From the NCBI RefSeq assembly GCF_018531465.1, contig NZ_JAHDTF010000041.1, positions 36,499 through 100,498 of the forward strand: DNA of 64,000 bases. Reading direction: 5' to 3'. The stretch comes from Sphaerisporangium fuscum. Lineage in GTDB: Bacteria; Actinomycetota; Actinomycetes; Streptosporangiales; Streptosporangiaceae. Position 1 is the first letter of the stretch. Each line of letters starts with the position of its first letter. Of this stretch, positions 44,901-53,195 are shown piece by piece. The position numbers were made by a program, and so were the translations under genes. Under the pieces are notes generated by a model. The model was not told the origin of the DNA and did not search any database. It worked only from the letters and a program-made list of their open reading frames with translations.

Positions 44901-45365
44901 GGGGACGACACCTGCGTCCTGCCCGACCACGCGATGACCGTCCTCAGCCAGGCCGGCACCCGCAACAGCGCCTTCTACCTCGGCTACCGGCTCTTCGCGG
45001 AGAACGGCGTCAAGGTGCCGCGCTGGTCGTTCAGCACGATCAACGGCGACACCGACACCTCCACCATGTCGCAGACCAGCTCCGCCGAGCCGGTCGACTG
45101 TTCGGCACTGAACACCTGGACGCACCTGACCGGCGTGTACGACGAGCCCGCCGGGCAGATCCGGCTGTACGTCAACGGCCAGCTCGCCGACCAGCGTCCC
45201 GCCACGGGCTGGTCCGCGGGGGCGATGCAGATCGGCCGGGCCAAGTACAAGGGCAACGTCGTCGACTACTTCTCCGGCGACGTGGACGACGTCCGCGCCT
45301 ACACCGGCATCCTGACCGATCGCCAGGTCGTCGACATCGCGATGAACCTGCCCATCGACCGCTAG
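41910..45365 (+). CDS. Secreted LamG/DNRLRE-type protein preceding the RHS toxin
   Basis: A 1151-residue exported protein. Signal peptide: MRRSPRGLLVAVVMSLLTGS (cleaved near ANAAA). An N-terminal domain (GQRVEVLGMRTENRQVFANP, then DGSFTSE...) resembles that of the protein at 53196. A DNRLRE-like beta-domain (about 290-455) has paired Cys, then an Fn3-like region, and two LamG/concanavalin modules (about 695-905 and 925-1145) with YWRFDETSGTTAADSA and GWWKFEEGTGGSAADAV openings. No catalytic motif is seen; it is likely a wall- or glycan-binding partner. The RHS gene begins 61 bases on, probably the same transcript. GGAGG precedes ATG 41910. Confidence 0.85.
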   Translation: MRRSPRGLLVAVVMSLLTGSLVAGTANAAASAPGDPPAGSEREALVRARGTGQRVEVLGMRTENRQVFANPDGSFTSETSALPERVRRGQGWADVDTDLVFAADGSVRTVATPLELAFSGGGTAPLARLGEGGRSVEMSWPGSLPKPVLEGGTATYGEVLPGVDLKVTASVLGFSEVLVVRNREAAANPALAKLAFGMRGSGVEVRRTAAGGLSAVTGEGTEVFHSPAPRMWDSSGPDASRSSLVAGPERQAKQAVMGVEVASDRIALTPDRNLLTGSGTTYPVYIDPQWSGSRLAWAMVDKAYPSQEYWNSSHMPEAGDYGAGVKRSFFRMDSDNVNGKHILKATFRITQVKSWGCTADPQAVQLWLTGGISKSTTWSHQPSWVDHLDSVASDAGYSSSCPDKGIEFNVTGAVVKAARSGWSNTTFGLRDYNDTSGSVWGWKGFSNSPKLVIDYNTPPVAPSGVGTYPATPCVTGSGRPAVNAGDAENPLQLKARIYDPDKANDGVRAEFVMHRYNAATGQWDDITSSLPGGGKTAYKYTTSATDHSLKLAGLTTGQSYAYKVKAFDGTDSSAWSKWCEFTVDTIDPTTLPKVTSADYPAGTPDDWKGSVGWAGGFTLAPGDGETDVTTFRYALDDPALATAASQISIPAGQTSVNLRLAPRHDWLNALYVFPVDKAGNVGKTPAVYSFYVRAGSDPVGYWRFDETSGTTAADSAATPHPVTLSGGTSWAAARVRNGVRMDGSTGYGSTDGPVMHTDRSLSVGAWVLLSDKSRNSTVVSQSAVHGSGFQLYYSSGYKRWIFNKYDADTDNETVVRAVSDAEPVTGVWTHLVGVWDAPHRQLRLYVNGVLQSAPAAFPYAPWDATGPLQIGRVKWRGQFIENFAGDIDEVQVWNRELSDDPRTVNDPALGNEIAALAKQPPIQRGWWKFEEGTGGSAADAVDVRWPATLGGGATWSDDGFDGGGVLSLDGVTGYAATSSAPLRTDHSYAVTAWVRLAGDDTCVLPDHAMTVLSQAGTRNSAFYLGYRLFAENGVKVPRWSFSTINGDTDTSTMSQTSSAEPVDCSALNTWTHLTGVYDEPAGQIRLYVNGQLADQRPATGWSAGAMQIGRAKYKGNVVDYFSGDVDDVRAYTGILTDRQVVDIAMNLPIDR

Positions 45366-45426
45366 ACCCGCGGGTCTTCCACCAGCGACTCCTTTCCCCT
45401 CACCGACGCTCCCCCCGGAGGAAGCC

Positions 45427-48400
45427 GTGCTCGGTTCAAGGCGAGCCTGGACGCACATCGCCGGAATCCTGGCCGTCGTGGTGCCCGCCACGCTGATCAG
45501 CCCGGTCGCCGCCCAGGCGACCGGCGACCCCCGCTGGCACCGGGCACAGGCCCAGCGGCCCGTCCCCGGCCATGCCGTCGCGGCACGAAGGCCCCTGACG
45601 GATCCGGGAGCCAGGTACGACCTGAAGGGGGCGCCGGCCGTGTCCTGGCCGGCACCGGGCACGGCGGTGGTGAGGCTTCCCGCGTACGACGCGGCGGCGT
45701 CGTCGGACCCCGCACGGCTCGCCGCGCCGGGCGGCGGCGCGGCGAAGGTGCGGGCCGGGGGGCTGCCGGTCTGGCTGGGACCGGCGGCGCCGGTCTCGCA
45801 GGAGAACGGCAGGGCGCCGGCCGCGGAGGGTTCGGCCGGCGCCACCCCCGCGCCCCTCCCGGCCGTCCAGGTGCGGACGCTGGACGCCTCCACCGCGGGC
45901 AGGTCGCGGATCACCGGGCTGGGTGTCCAGCTCACCCCGCAGGGCGGCACGGCGCGCCGCGTCGCGGTCGAGGTGGACTATTCGGGGTTCCGGTACGCCT
46001 ACGGCGGCGACTGGGCGTCCCGGCTGCGCCTGGTCCGGCTCCCCGAGTGCGCGGCCACCACGCCGGACCTGCCGCGGTGTCAGATCCGGACACCGTTGCC
46101 GACGCGCAACGACGTCAAGACGGGTCATCTCGCCGCCGACGTCGACCTGGCGAGCACCGGGGCGACCACGCTGGCGGCGGAGGCGGCGCCGTCCGGTTCG
46201 GCGGGCAGTTACGAGGCCACGTCGTTGTCGCCCTCGGCGACGTGGAACGTGAGCAACCAGAGCGGCGCGTTCTCGTGGTCGTACCCGCTGCGCCTGCCCC
46301 CGACGCCGGGCGGGCCGACCCCGAACATCGCGCTGGTGTACTCGTCGGGCAGCGTCGACGGCCGTACCGTCGCCACCAACAACCAGGCGTCCTGGATCGG
46401 CGAGGGCTTCGACTACTGGCCGGGCTTCATCGAGCGCCGCTACAAGCAGTGCGCCGACGACGGCGTCACGCCCAAGCGCAACGACCAGTGCTGGGGCAAC
46501 CACAACGCCACCCTGTCGCTGAACGGGCAGGCGACCGAGCTCGTCCTGGACGACGCGACCGGCACCTGGCAGCCCAAGGACGACGACGGCTCCAAGGTCG
46601 AGAAGCTGTCCGGCGCCGAGAACGGCGACGACGACGGCGAGTACTGGCGGGTCACGACGCCGGACGGCACGCAGTACTACTTCGGGCGCGACCACCTGCC
46701 GGGCTGGGCGAGCGGCAAGGCCGAGACGCAGTCGACGTGGACGGTGCCGGTGTTCGGCGACGACGACGGGGAGCCGTGCCACAAGGCCACCTTCTCCGAC
46801 TCCTGGTGCCGGCAGGCGTGGCGGTGGAACCTGGACTACGTCGTGGACCCGCACGGCACGGTGAGCACGTTCTGGTACGGCAAGGAGACCAACTACTACC
46901 GCCGTGACGTCACGACCCTGACCGACGGCGTCCCCAACGGCACCCCCACCGTGTACGACCGGGGCGGCTACCTCAAGCGGATCGACTACGGGCAGCGCGC
47001 GGACGCGATCTTCTCCTCCTCCGCCCCGGCGCGGGTCGCGTTCGATGTCAGGGAGCGGTGCATCCCGACGTCGAGCTTCGACTGCGCCGAGAGCAAGTTC
47101 ACCAAGGACAACGCCAAGTACTGGCCGGACGTCCCCTACGACCAGAACTGCGACTCCGGCGAGAAGTGCGTCGACAAGTACTCGCCGACGTTCTGGACCC
47201 GCAAGCGCCTGGCCGCCGTCACCACCCAGATCCTGTCGGGCGGCTCCTACAAGGACGTGGACACCTGGACCTTCGACCAGGAGATGCGCGCACCCGGTGA
47301 CGGCACCGCGGCCGCGCTGTGGCTGGCCGGCATCCAGCACACCGGCAAGGTCGGCGGTACGGCGTCACTGCCGCAGGTGAGGTTCGCCGGGGTGCAGAGG
47401 CCCAACCGGGTGGACGCGCTGGAGGGACGCCCGCCGCTCACCAAGTGGCGGATCTCCGCGATCGACAACGAGACCGGCGGATCCCTGTCGATCACCTACT
47501 CCGACGAGGACTGCAAGGCCGGCGACACCCCCGAGCCCGACTCCAACACCCGCCGCTGCTACCCGCAGTACTGGTCCCCCGAGGGCGCCACCTCGCCCAA
47601 GCTCGACTGGTTCCACAAGTACGTCGTCACCCAGGTCCAGCAGATCGACCGTACCGGCGGGGCCCCCGACGTCCTGGAGACCTACGAGTACCTCGGCGGC
47701 GGCGCCTGGCACCACGATGACGACGACGGGCTGACCAAGGAGAAGTACAAGACCTGGTCGCAATGGCGCGGCTACGGCAAGGTGCGGGTGCTCCGCGGCG
47801 CCCCCGGGGAGCAGCGTTCCAAGGCCGAGTACACCTACTTCCGCGGCATGGACGGCGACGAGAAGTCCGGCGGCGGCACCAAGGACGTCAAGGTCACCGA
47901 CTCCGAGGGCGCGGCCGTCGCCGACGCCGACCCCCTGGCGGGCCGGCTCCGGGAGGAGATCCGCTACGACGGCCCCTCCGGCGCCGCCATGAGCGGCACC
48001 ATCACCGGCTACTGGACCAAGCAGACCGCCAAGCGGGTGCGTTCCTGGGGGACCACCACGGCGACCATGGTGCGAGCCGACAAGGAACGCACCCGCACCG
48101 CGCTGGCGTCCGGCGGGTGGCGGCGCACCACGAGCGACACCGACTACAACACCGACGGCCTGCCCACCCAGGTCAGCGACCTCGGCGACGACTCGACGGC
48201 CGACGACGACCAGTGCACCCGCACGACCTACGCCCGGGACGCGTCCCGCTGGATGCTGTCCTACGCGACCCGGGTCGAATCGGTCACCAAGGCGTGCACG
48301 GCCACGCCCGACCGTCCGGACGACGTGGTCTCCGACGTGCGCAAGTACTACGACGGCAAGGCGTTCGGCGCGGCGCCGTCCAAGGGTGACGTCACCAGGA

Positions 48401-51400
48401 CCGAGAAACTCGGCTCCTGGAACGACGGGCCGCAGTACGTCACCGCCGGCACCACCACCTTCGACGTGTACGGGCGCCCGCTGGTGGTCACCGACGCCAA
48501 CGGCACCACGACCACCACCGCCTACACCCCGTCCACCGGCCCCGTCACCCTCAAGCAGGAGACCAACGCGGCCGGCCACGTCACCAGGACCGAGATCGAG
48601 CCGGCGTGGGGGATCGCCACCGCGACGACGGACGCCAACGGCAAGCGCGCCGAGCTGGCGTACGACCCGCTGGGCCGGCTGACCGGCGTGTGGCTGCCCG
48701 GCCACGCCAAGGCGTCCTACCCGTCGACGCCGAACATGAAGTTCGGCTACCAGATCCGCACCGACGGGCCGGCCACCGTCTCGACCTCCACGCTGCGCGA
48801 CGACGGGACCACGTACAGGACCGGTTACGCGCTCTACGACGGCCTGCTGCGCGCCCGTCAGACCCAGCAGCCCGCCCCCGGCGGCGGCCGCGTCGTGAAC
48901 GACACCCTCTACGACACGCGCGGCCTGGTCTACAAGACCAACGACGACTACTACGCCGAAGGCGATCCGGGCGGCAAGCTGTGGACCCCGGCCAGCGACG
49001 ACGACGTCCCCGGGCAGAACGTCACGGTCTACAACGGCATGGAGTGGCCGACCGCGCAGATCTTCCGCAAGCGCGGCAGCGAGCAGTGGCGCACCACCAC
49101 GACCTACGGCGGCGACCGCGTCAGCGTCGATCCGCCCGCCGGCTCGACCCCGACCACGACGATCGTCAACGCCCGGGGGGAGACCACCGAGGTCCGGCAG
49201 TACAAGGGCGACGGCCCGGCCGGCGACTACGACGCCACCAAGTACACCTACACGCGGGCCGGGCAGCCCGCCACCGTCACCGACACCGCCGGCAACGTCT
49301 GGACGTACCACTACGACCTGCGCGGACGGGTCACCCAGCTCGACGACCCCGACAAGGGCACCGCGAAGTTCACCTACGACGACAGGTCCGACTGGCTCAG
49401 GACGGTCACCGACGCGCGCGGCAAGAGCCTGTTCTTCACCTACGACGTACTCGGCCGCAAGACCGCCGAGTACGAGGGCACCTCGGCGAGCGGCACCAAG
49501 CTCGCCGAGTGGACGTTCGACAAGCTCCCCGACGGGACCGTCGTCAACGGGCAGCCGACCTCCGCGACCCGGTACGTGAAGAACGCCGCCACCGGCGCGA
49601 TGGACGCCTACACCACGGCCGTCACCGGCTTCGACGACGCCTACCGCGCGACCGGCACACAGACCGTCATCCCGGCCGCCGAGGGCGGGCTGGCCGGCAC
49701 GTACAAGACGACGACCGACTACAACGCGGACGGCAGCGTCCACCGCACCGTCCTGCCCGCCGCCGGCGGCCTGCTCGGCGAGACGATGCTGTACGGCTAC
49801 GACGACCTCGGCGATCCGACCACGATGCGAGGTCTGACCAACTACGTCACCTCGACGACCTACTCCAAGCTGGGCCAGGTCCTCGACATGACGCTGAGCA
49901 CCGGCCTGAAGCGGGTCAAGCGCACCAACTTCTACGAGGAGGGCACCAACCGCCTCACCCGCTCGGTGTTCGAGCGGGAGACGGCGCCGATCTCGGTCGC
50001 GGACACCAACTACTCCTACGACCAGTCCGGCAACATCACCAAGATCGCCGACAGACCGTCCGGTCAGACGCCTGACGTGCAGTGTTTCCGGCAGGACTAC
50101 CTGCAGCGCCTCACCGAGGCCTGGACGGCGACCGACGACTGCGCGTCCGATCCGTCGCAGAGCATCGTCGGCGGTCCGGCGCCGTACTGGCAGTCCTTCA
50201 GCTACGACATCGTCGGCAACCGCACCAAGGAGGTCGACCACCAGGCGTCCGGCGACGTCACCAAGACCTTCGGCTACGCCGGGGCCGGCAAGCCGCAGCC
50301 GCACACGCTGACCTCGGTGGAGTACAAGGGCGGCACCCGCGACGGGCAGATCGACGGCTACACCTACGACAAGGCCGGCAACACCACCGAACGCGGCTCC
50401 GGCCGGACGCTGGAGTGGGACGTCGAGGGACACCTCGCCAAGTCCACCGACCCCACCGGCGTCAGCACCTTCGTCTACGACGCCGGCGGCGAGCGGCTGA
50501 TCCGCCGTGATCCCACCTCCACGACGCTCTACGTCGCGGGCATGGAGATCCGGCTCGACGCCAAGAGCGGTGCCAAGAGCGCGACCCGCTACTACACCTT
50601 CGGCGGCGAGACCATCGCGACCCGGACCTCCAAGGGGGTCACCTGGCTCGGCGCCGACCACCACGGCAGCGCCGACGCGTCCGTCGACGACACCGACGCC
50701 CAGGCGACGACCCGCCGCCGCTTCACCCCCTTCGGGCAGCAGCGTGGTACGGCGCCGTCGTACTGGCCCGGCCAGAAGGGCTTCGTCGGCGGGGTCATCG
50801 ACGACGCGACCGCCCTCACCCACCTGGGCGCCCGCGAGTACGACGCCGAGACCGGCCGCTTCATCTCCGTGGACCCGGTCTTCGACACCTCCGACCCGCA
50901 GAGCTGGAACGGCTACGCCTACGCCGACAACGACCCGGTCGACGGCTCCGACCCCACCGGTCTGATGCTGGACGGCGGCGGCCAGTGCGGCGTCATCGCG
51001 AGCAACCCCTGCAACCCGCCCTCCAGCAACAGTGGCGATGACAGTGGCGGTGGCGGCGGCGGTGGGGGTGGCGGCGGGGGGTCCTCGCCGAGCCACCCGT
51101 CCCACTGCAGCTTCTTCTGCAAGGCCAAGGGCTTCTGGAACAAGCACAAGGCGACCATCGTCAACGTCACCGTCACCGTCGTCGTCACGGCCGGATGCGA
51201 AGTGGCGACCGAAGGCGCCGGCAGCATCGGCTGCGCCGCCGCGGGCGGGGCCGCCGGCAACCTGGCCGGGTACCTGGTCTCCACACCACACGACGAGTGG
51301 AGCGCGGGCGGCGCGTTCAAGGCGGCCGCGGTCGGCGCCGTCGCGGGCGCGGCGGGCTGGGGCATAGGCAGGGGCGCGGGCCTGGCCCTCGGCAAGCTGG

Positions 51401-52452
51401 CCACCACGGCCACCGGCCGGGTGGTCGCGGGAGCGGTGGGCAAGGCGGCCGGCAAGGCCAAGAGCCTCTTGGGCCGAGCAGGCGGCGCCGCGGCGGAAGG
51501 AGCGGAGTCAGGGGCAGGCGGCGCCGCCGAAGGCGCGGCGGCCAAGGGCGCGGGACGCGCGGCGACCAAGGCGGCGGGAAGACCCAAGGCGGCCTCCGGA
51601 GCCCGGTCGGGCTGTAACAGCTTCGTCGCGGGGACGAAGGTGCAGCTCGCCGACGGCACCTTTAAGCCGATCGAGAAGATCAAGGCCGGCGAGAAGGTCC
51701 TGGCCACCGACCCGGTCACCGGCAGGACCGAGCCCAAGCTCGTCCTGGCGGCCTTCTCCGGCGTCGGCTACCTCAACCTCGTCCAGATCACCGTCGACAC
51801 CGACGGCAAGAAGGGCGACCGGACCGCCGTCATCCTCGCCACCGAACACCACCTGTTCTGGGACACCACCACCCACCAGTGGACCCGCGCCGACCACCTG
51901 ACAAAAGCGACCCACCTCCGCACCCCAACCGGCACCACCGTCCAGGTCCTCAGCACCACCACGAGGCAGAACCACCCGCCGGTCTACGACCTGACGGTCG
52001 CCGAAACTCATACGTTTTATGTGAAGGCAGGGGACGAACCTGTCCTCGTCCACAACTGTCCCCCTGCGGGAGGTGCAGACGGGGTGGCTCGCGTTCACCT
52101 CCACCCTCCGGCGAATCCCGGGGAAGCGGGACATGCGTCCATCGAAGTCACTCAATTCGGGGGAGACACCCTGCACACCCATCAAGTGGGGACAATCGGC
52201 ACGAAAGCCTTCTCTCGAACATGGACCGGGGGGCCTGGTGCCGACCGCATTATCCCGATCCCGCTGCCGAGGGCGTCAGGCGCCCTTGCCGCGCAGGAGG
52301 TGTACCAAGCCAAGGGTCTGCTCGGGCAATATGATTTGGAGTATAGGAGCTGTCTTACCTACTGCGGAGACATCCTCAGGGCCGGCGGTGTCGAAGGAGT
52401 TCCTGAAACGACCGGTGGCATCTTCTCGTGGCTAATGGAAACCGAGTTCTGA
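45427..52452 (+). CDS. Secreted RHS-repeat polymorphic toxin with Hint and papain-like C-terminal domains
   Basis: A 2341-residue protein starting at GTG 45427 (GGAGGAAGCC upstream). Order: signal peptide (about 1-36); an N-terminal beta domain with SpvB/Tc-like GGPTPNIALVYSSGSVDG; many YD/RHS repeats; the RHS core end REYDAETGRFISVDPVF...NDPVDGSDPTGL (about 1805-1850); a Gly run then hydrophobic Ala/Gly stretch (about 1870-2060); a Hint autocleavage domain (CNSFVAGTKVQLADG at about 2063 to PVLVHNC at about 2210); and a toxin tip of about 130 residues with GHASIEV and SCLTYCGDILRAGG. The His/Cys pair suggests a permuted NlpC/P60-like cysteine hydrolase. A small gene directly downstream is the likely immunity partner. 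Confidence 0.9.
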   Translation: MLGSRRAWTHIAGILAVVVPATLISPVAAQATGDPRWHRAQAQRPVPGHAVAARRPLTDPGARYDLKGAPAVSWPAPGTAVVRLPAYDAAASSDPARLAAPGGGAAKVRAGGLPVWLGPAAPVSQENGRAPAAEGSAGATPAPLPAVQVRTLDASTAGRSRITGLGVQLTPQGGTARRVAVEVDYSGFRYAYGGDWASRLRLVRLPECAATTPDLPRCQIRTPLPTRNDVKTGHLAADVDLASTGATTLAAEAAPSGSAGSYEATSLSPSATWNVSNQSGAFSWSYPLRLPPTPGGPTPNIALVYSSGSVDGRTVATNNQASWIGEGFDYWPGFIERRYKQCADDGVTPKRNDQCWGNHNATLSLNGQATELVLDDATGTWQPKDDDGSKVEKLSGAENGDDDGEYWRVTTPDGTQYYFGRDHLPGWASGKAETQSTWTVPVFGDDDGEPCHKATFSDSWCRQAWRWNLDYVVDPHGTVSTFWYGKETNYYRRDVTTLTDGVPNGTPTVYDRGGYLKRIDYGQRADAIFSSSAPARVAFDVRERCIPTSSFDCAESKFTKDNAKYWPDVPYDQNCDSGEKCVDKYSPTFWTRKRLAAVTTQILSGGSYKDVDTWTFDQEMRAPGDGTAAALWLAGIQHTGKVGGTASLPQVRFAGVQRPNRVDALEGRPPLTKWRISAIDNETGGSLSITYSDEDCKAGDTPEPDSNTRRCYPQYWSPEGATSPKLDWFHKYVVTQVQQIDRTGGAPDVLETYEYLGGGAWHHDDDDGLTKEKYKTWSQWRGYGKVRVLRGAPGEQRSKAEYTYFRGMDGDEKSGGGTKDVKVTDSEGAAVADADPLAGRLREEIRYDGPSGAAMSGTITGYWTKQTAKRVRSWGTTTATMVRADKERTRTALASGGWRRTTSDTDYNTDGLPTQVSDLGDDSTADDDQCTRTTYARDASRWMLSYATRVESVTKACTATPDRPDDVVSDVRKYYDGKAFGAAPSKGDVTRTEKLGSWNDGPQYVTAGTTTFDVYGRPLVVTDANGTTTTTAYTPSTGPVTLKQETNAAGHVTRTEIEPAWGIATATTDANGKRAELAYDPLGRLTGVWLPGHAKASYPSTPNMKFGYQIRTDGPATVSTSTLRDDGTTYRTGYALYDGLLRARQTQQPAPGGGRVVNDTLYDTRGLVYKTNDDYYAEGDPGGKLWTPASDDDVPGQNVTVYNGMEWPTAQIFRKRGSEQWRTTTTYGGDRVSVDPPAGSTPTTTIVNARGETTEVRQYKGDGPAGDYDATKYTYTRAGQPATVTDTAGNVWTYHYDLRGRVTQLDDPDKGTAKFTYDDRSDWLRTVTDARGKSLFFTYDVLGRKTAEYEGTSASGTKLAEWTFDKLPDGTVVNGQPTSATRYVKNAATGAMDAYTTAVTGFDDAYRATGTQTVIPAAEGGLAGTYKTTTDYNADGSVHRTVLPAAGGLLGETMLYGYDDLGDPTTMRGLTNYVTSTTYSKLGQVLDMTLSTGLKRVKRTNFYEEGTNRLTRSVFERETAPISVADTNYSYDQSGNITKIADRPSGQTPDVQCFRQDYLQRLTEAWTATDDCASDPSQSIVGGPAPYWQSFSYDIVGNRTKEVDHQASGDVTKTFGYAGAGKPQPHTLTSVEYKGGTRDGQIDGYTYDKAGNTTERGSGRTLEWDVEGHLAKSTDPTGVSTFVYDAGGERLIRRDPTSTTLYVAGMEIRLDAKSGAKSATRYYTFGGETIATRTSKGVTWLGADHHGSADASVDDTDAQATTRRRFTPFGQQRGTAPSYWPGQKGFVGGVIDDATALTHLGAREYDAETGRFISVDPVFDTSDPQSWNGYAYADNDPVDGSDPTGLMLDGGGQCGVIASNPCNPPSSNSGDDSGGGGGGGGGGGGSSPSHPSHCSFFCKAKGFWNKHKATIVNVTVTVVVTAGCEVATEGAGSIGCAAAGGAAGNLAGYLVSTPHDEWSAGGAFKAAAVGAVAGAAGWGIGRGAGLALGKLATTATGRVVAGAVGKAAGKAKSLLGRAGGAAAEGAESGAGGAAEGAAAKGAGRAATKAAGRPKAASGARSGCNSFVAGTKVQLADGTFKPIEKIKAGEKVLATDPVTGRTEPKLVLAAFSGVGYLNLVQITVDTDGKKGDRTAVILATEHHLFWDTTTHQWTRADHLTKATHLRTPTGTTVQVLSTTTRQNHPPVYDLTVAETHTFYVKAGDEPVLVHNCPPAGGADGVARVHLHPPANPGEAGHASIEVTQFGGDTLHTHQVGTIGTKAFSRTWTGGPGADRIIPIPLPRASGALAAQEVYQAKGLLGQYDLEYRSCLTYCGDILRAGGVEGVPETTGGIFSWLMETEF

Positions 52453-52466
52453 CGGAGGCGGTGGAG

Positions 52467-52883
52467 ATGGAAGACCTTCCCGAATGGATGCAGGAGTTTC
52501 GCAGGCCACAGGCGAGTTGGACGCCGCCGGATGGCCTGAAAGGTCCTACGCCGTTTCCGCCGCTGAACCTCGCGCTCACGATGCTGTCGGCATCCTCGAT
52601 CATCGGGAACGATCTGGCCGAATTGGTCGGCCTCTGGATCGCGGCCATGGCCAGAATGAACATGTGGCTGAAGGCTCCCGGTCGGCGCCCGCTCGATAAA
52701 GGTGAATACCCGCGGCTTCTTGTGCTGCAGGGCAACGTCGCCGGCAGGATATACGACTTCTGGCAGGTGTACATGCGTGCCGCCGGTGACGCGTCGACCG
52801 AACACGGTGAGCGCGAGTACCAAGCGCTGCTCGACGCGGTCCACGACGGGGTCAAGGAAATCCAGGCGGTGATGGAAAGATAA
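52467..52883 (+). CDS. Candidate immunity protein for the RHS toxin
   Basis: A 138-residue, mostly helical protein (MEDLPEWMQEFRRPQASWTP...) with no signal peptide. It starts 15 bases after the toxin stop, with GGAGG 8 bases before ATG 52467; GTG 52461 is an alternative start. I recognise no named immunity family. Its position directly after the toxin tip, its size and cytosolic nature are what polymorphic-toxin systems predict for the antidote. Composition is less GC-rich than the RHS core, as is usual for exchangeable toxin tip/immunity cassettes. The function is inferred from context only. Confidence 0.7.
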   Translation: MEDLPEWMQEFRRPQASWTPPDGLKGPTPFPPLNLALTMLSASSIIGNDLAELVGLWIAAMARMNMWLKAPGRRPLDKGEYPRLLVLQGNVAGRIYDFWQVYMRAAGDASTEHGEREYQALLDAVHDGVKEIQAVMER

Positions 52884-53084
52884 TGTGAGCGTTTGTTCCT
52901 TTCGGTCAGTCAGGAGAATGGGGAGGTGAAGCGGCCGACCTGTCGGTCTTCGGACGTTTACGCCCTCTGGAGGCTTGCCCATTACCGATGCGTGCCTGTC
53001 TGGCGTTGACCAGGAAGTTTGCGCTGAGATGCACGGACCTGGGGCTTGAGTCGGTGTGCGCTCAGAATTGGGGCGTTCGGGGCA
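52884..53084. other. Intergenic region between immunity gene and leader copy B
   Basis: About 200 bases with no gene. It must hold the promoter of the amidase-like gene, if that is not read through from the toxin operon. I see no clear terminator after the immunity gene. Confidence 0.4.
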
Positions 53085-53157
53085 TCGGCACTCTCGGGGA
53101 CGTGGCATGGGCGCTGCGGGCCCGTAGCTCTCTGGCGCGGCGGAACCGGCGAGTGCC
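53085..53157 (+). promoter_or_regulatory. Conserved 5' leader element, copy B
   Basis: TCGGCACTCTCGGGGA (53085-53100), 35 variable bases with their own GC-rich self-pairing, and CGCGGCGGAACCG (53136-53148), then GAGTGCC (53151-53157), which pairs perfectly with GGCACTC (53087-53093) to close the element. It ends 47 bases before GTG 53196, exactly as copy A does before ATG 41910. Confidence 0.65.
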
Positions 53158-53195
53158 ACCCGTGACGATCACCCGACGGGTAACGAGGGAGCACA

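Noticed and set aside
47365..51291. Very long open frame on the minus strand across the RHS gene
   Set aside because: High GC at third positions keeps antisense frames open. The product is low-complexity Arg/Gly/Val-rich with no domain, while the plus frame is an unmistakable RHS protein.
41798..53157. Leader element considered as a c-di-AMP, c-di-GMP or cobalamin riboswitch
   Set aside because: I could not see the diagnostic core motifs of these classes. A covariance search is needed, so no class name was given.
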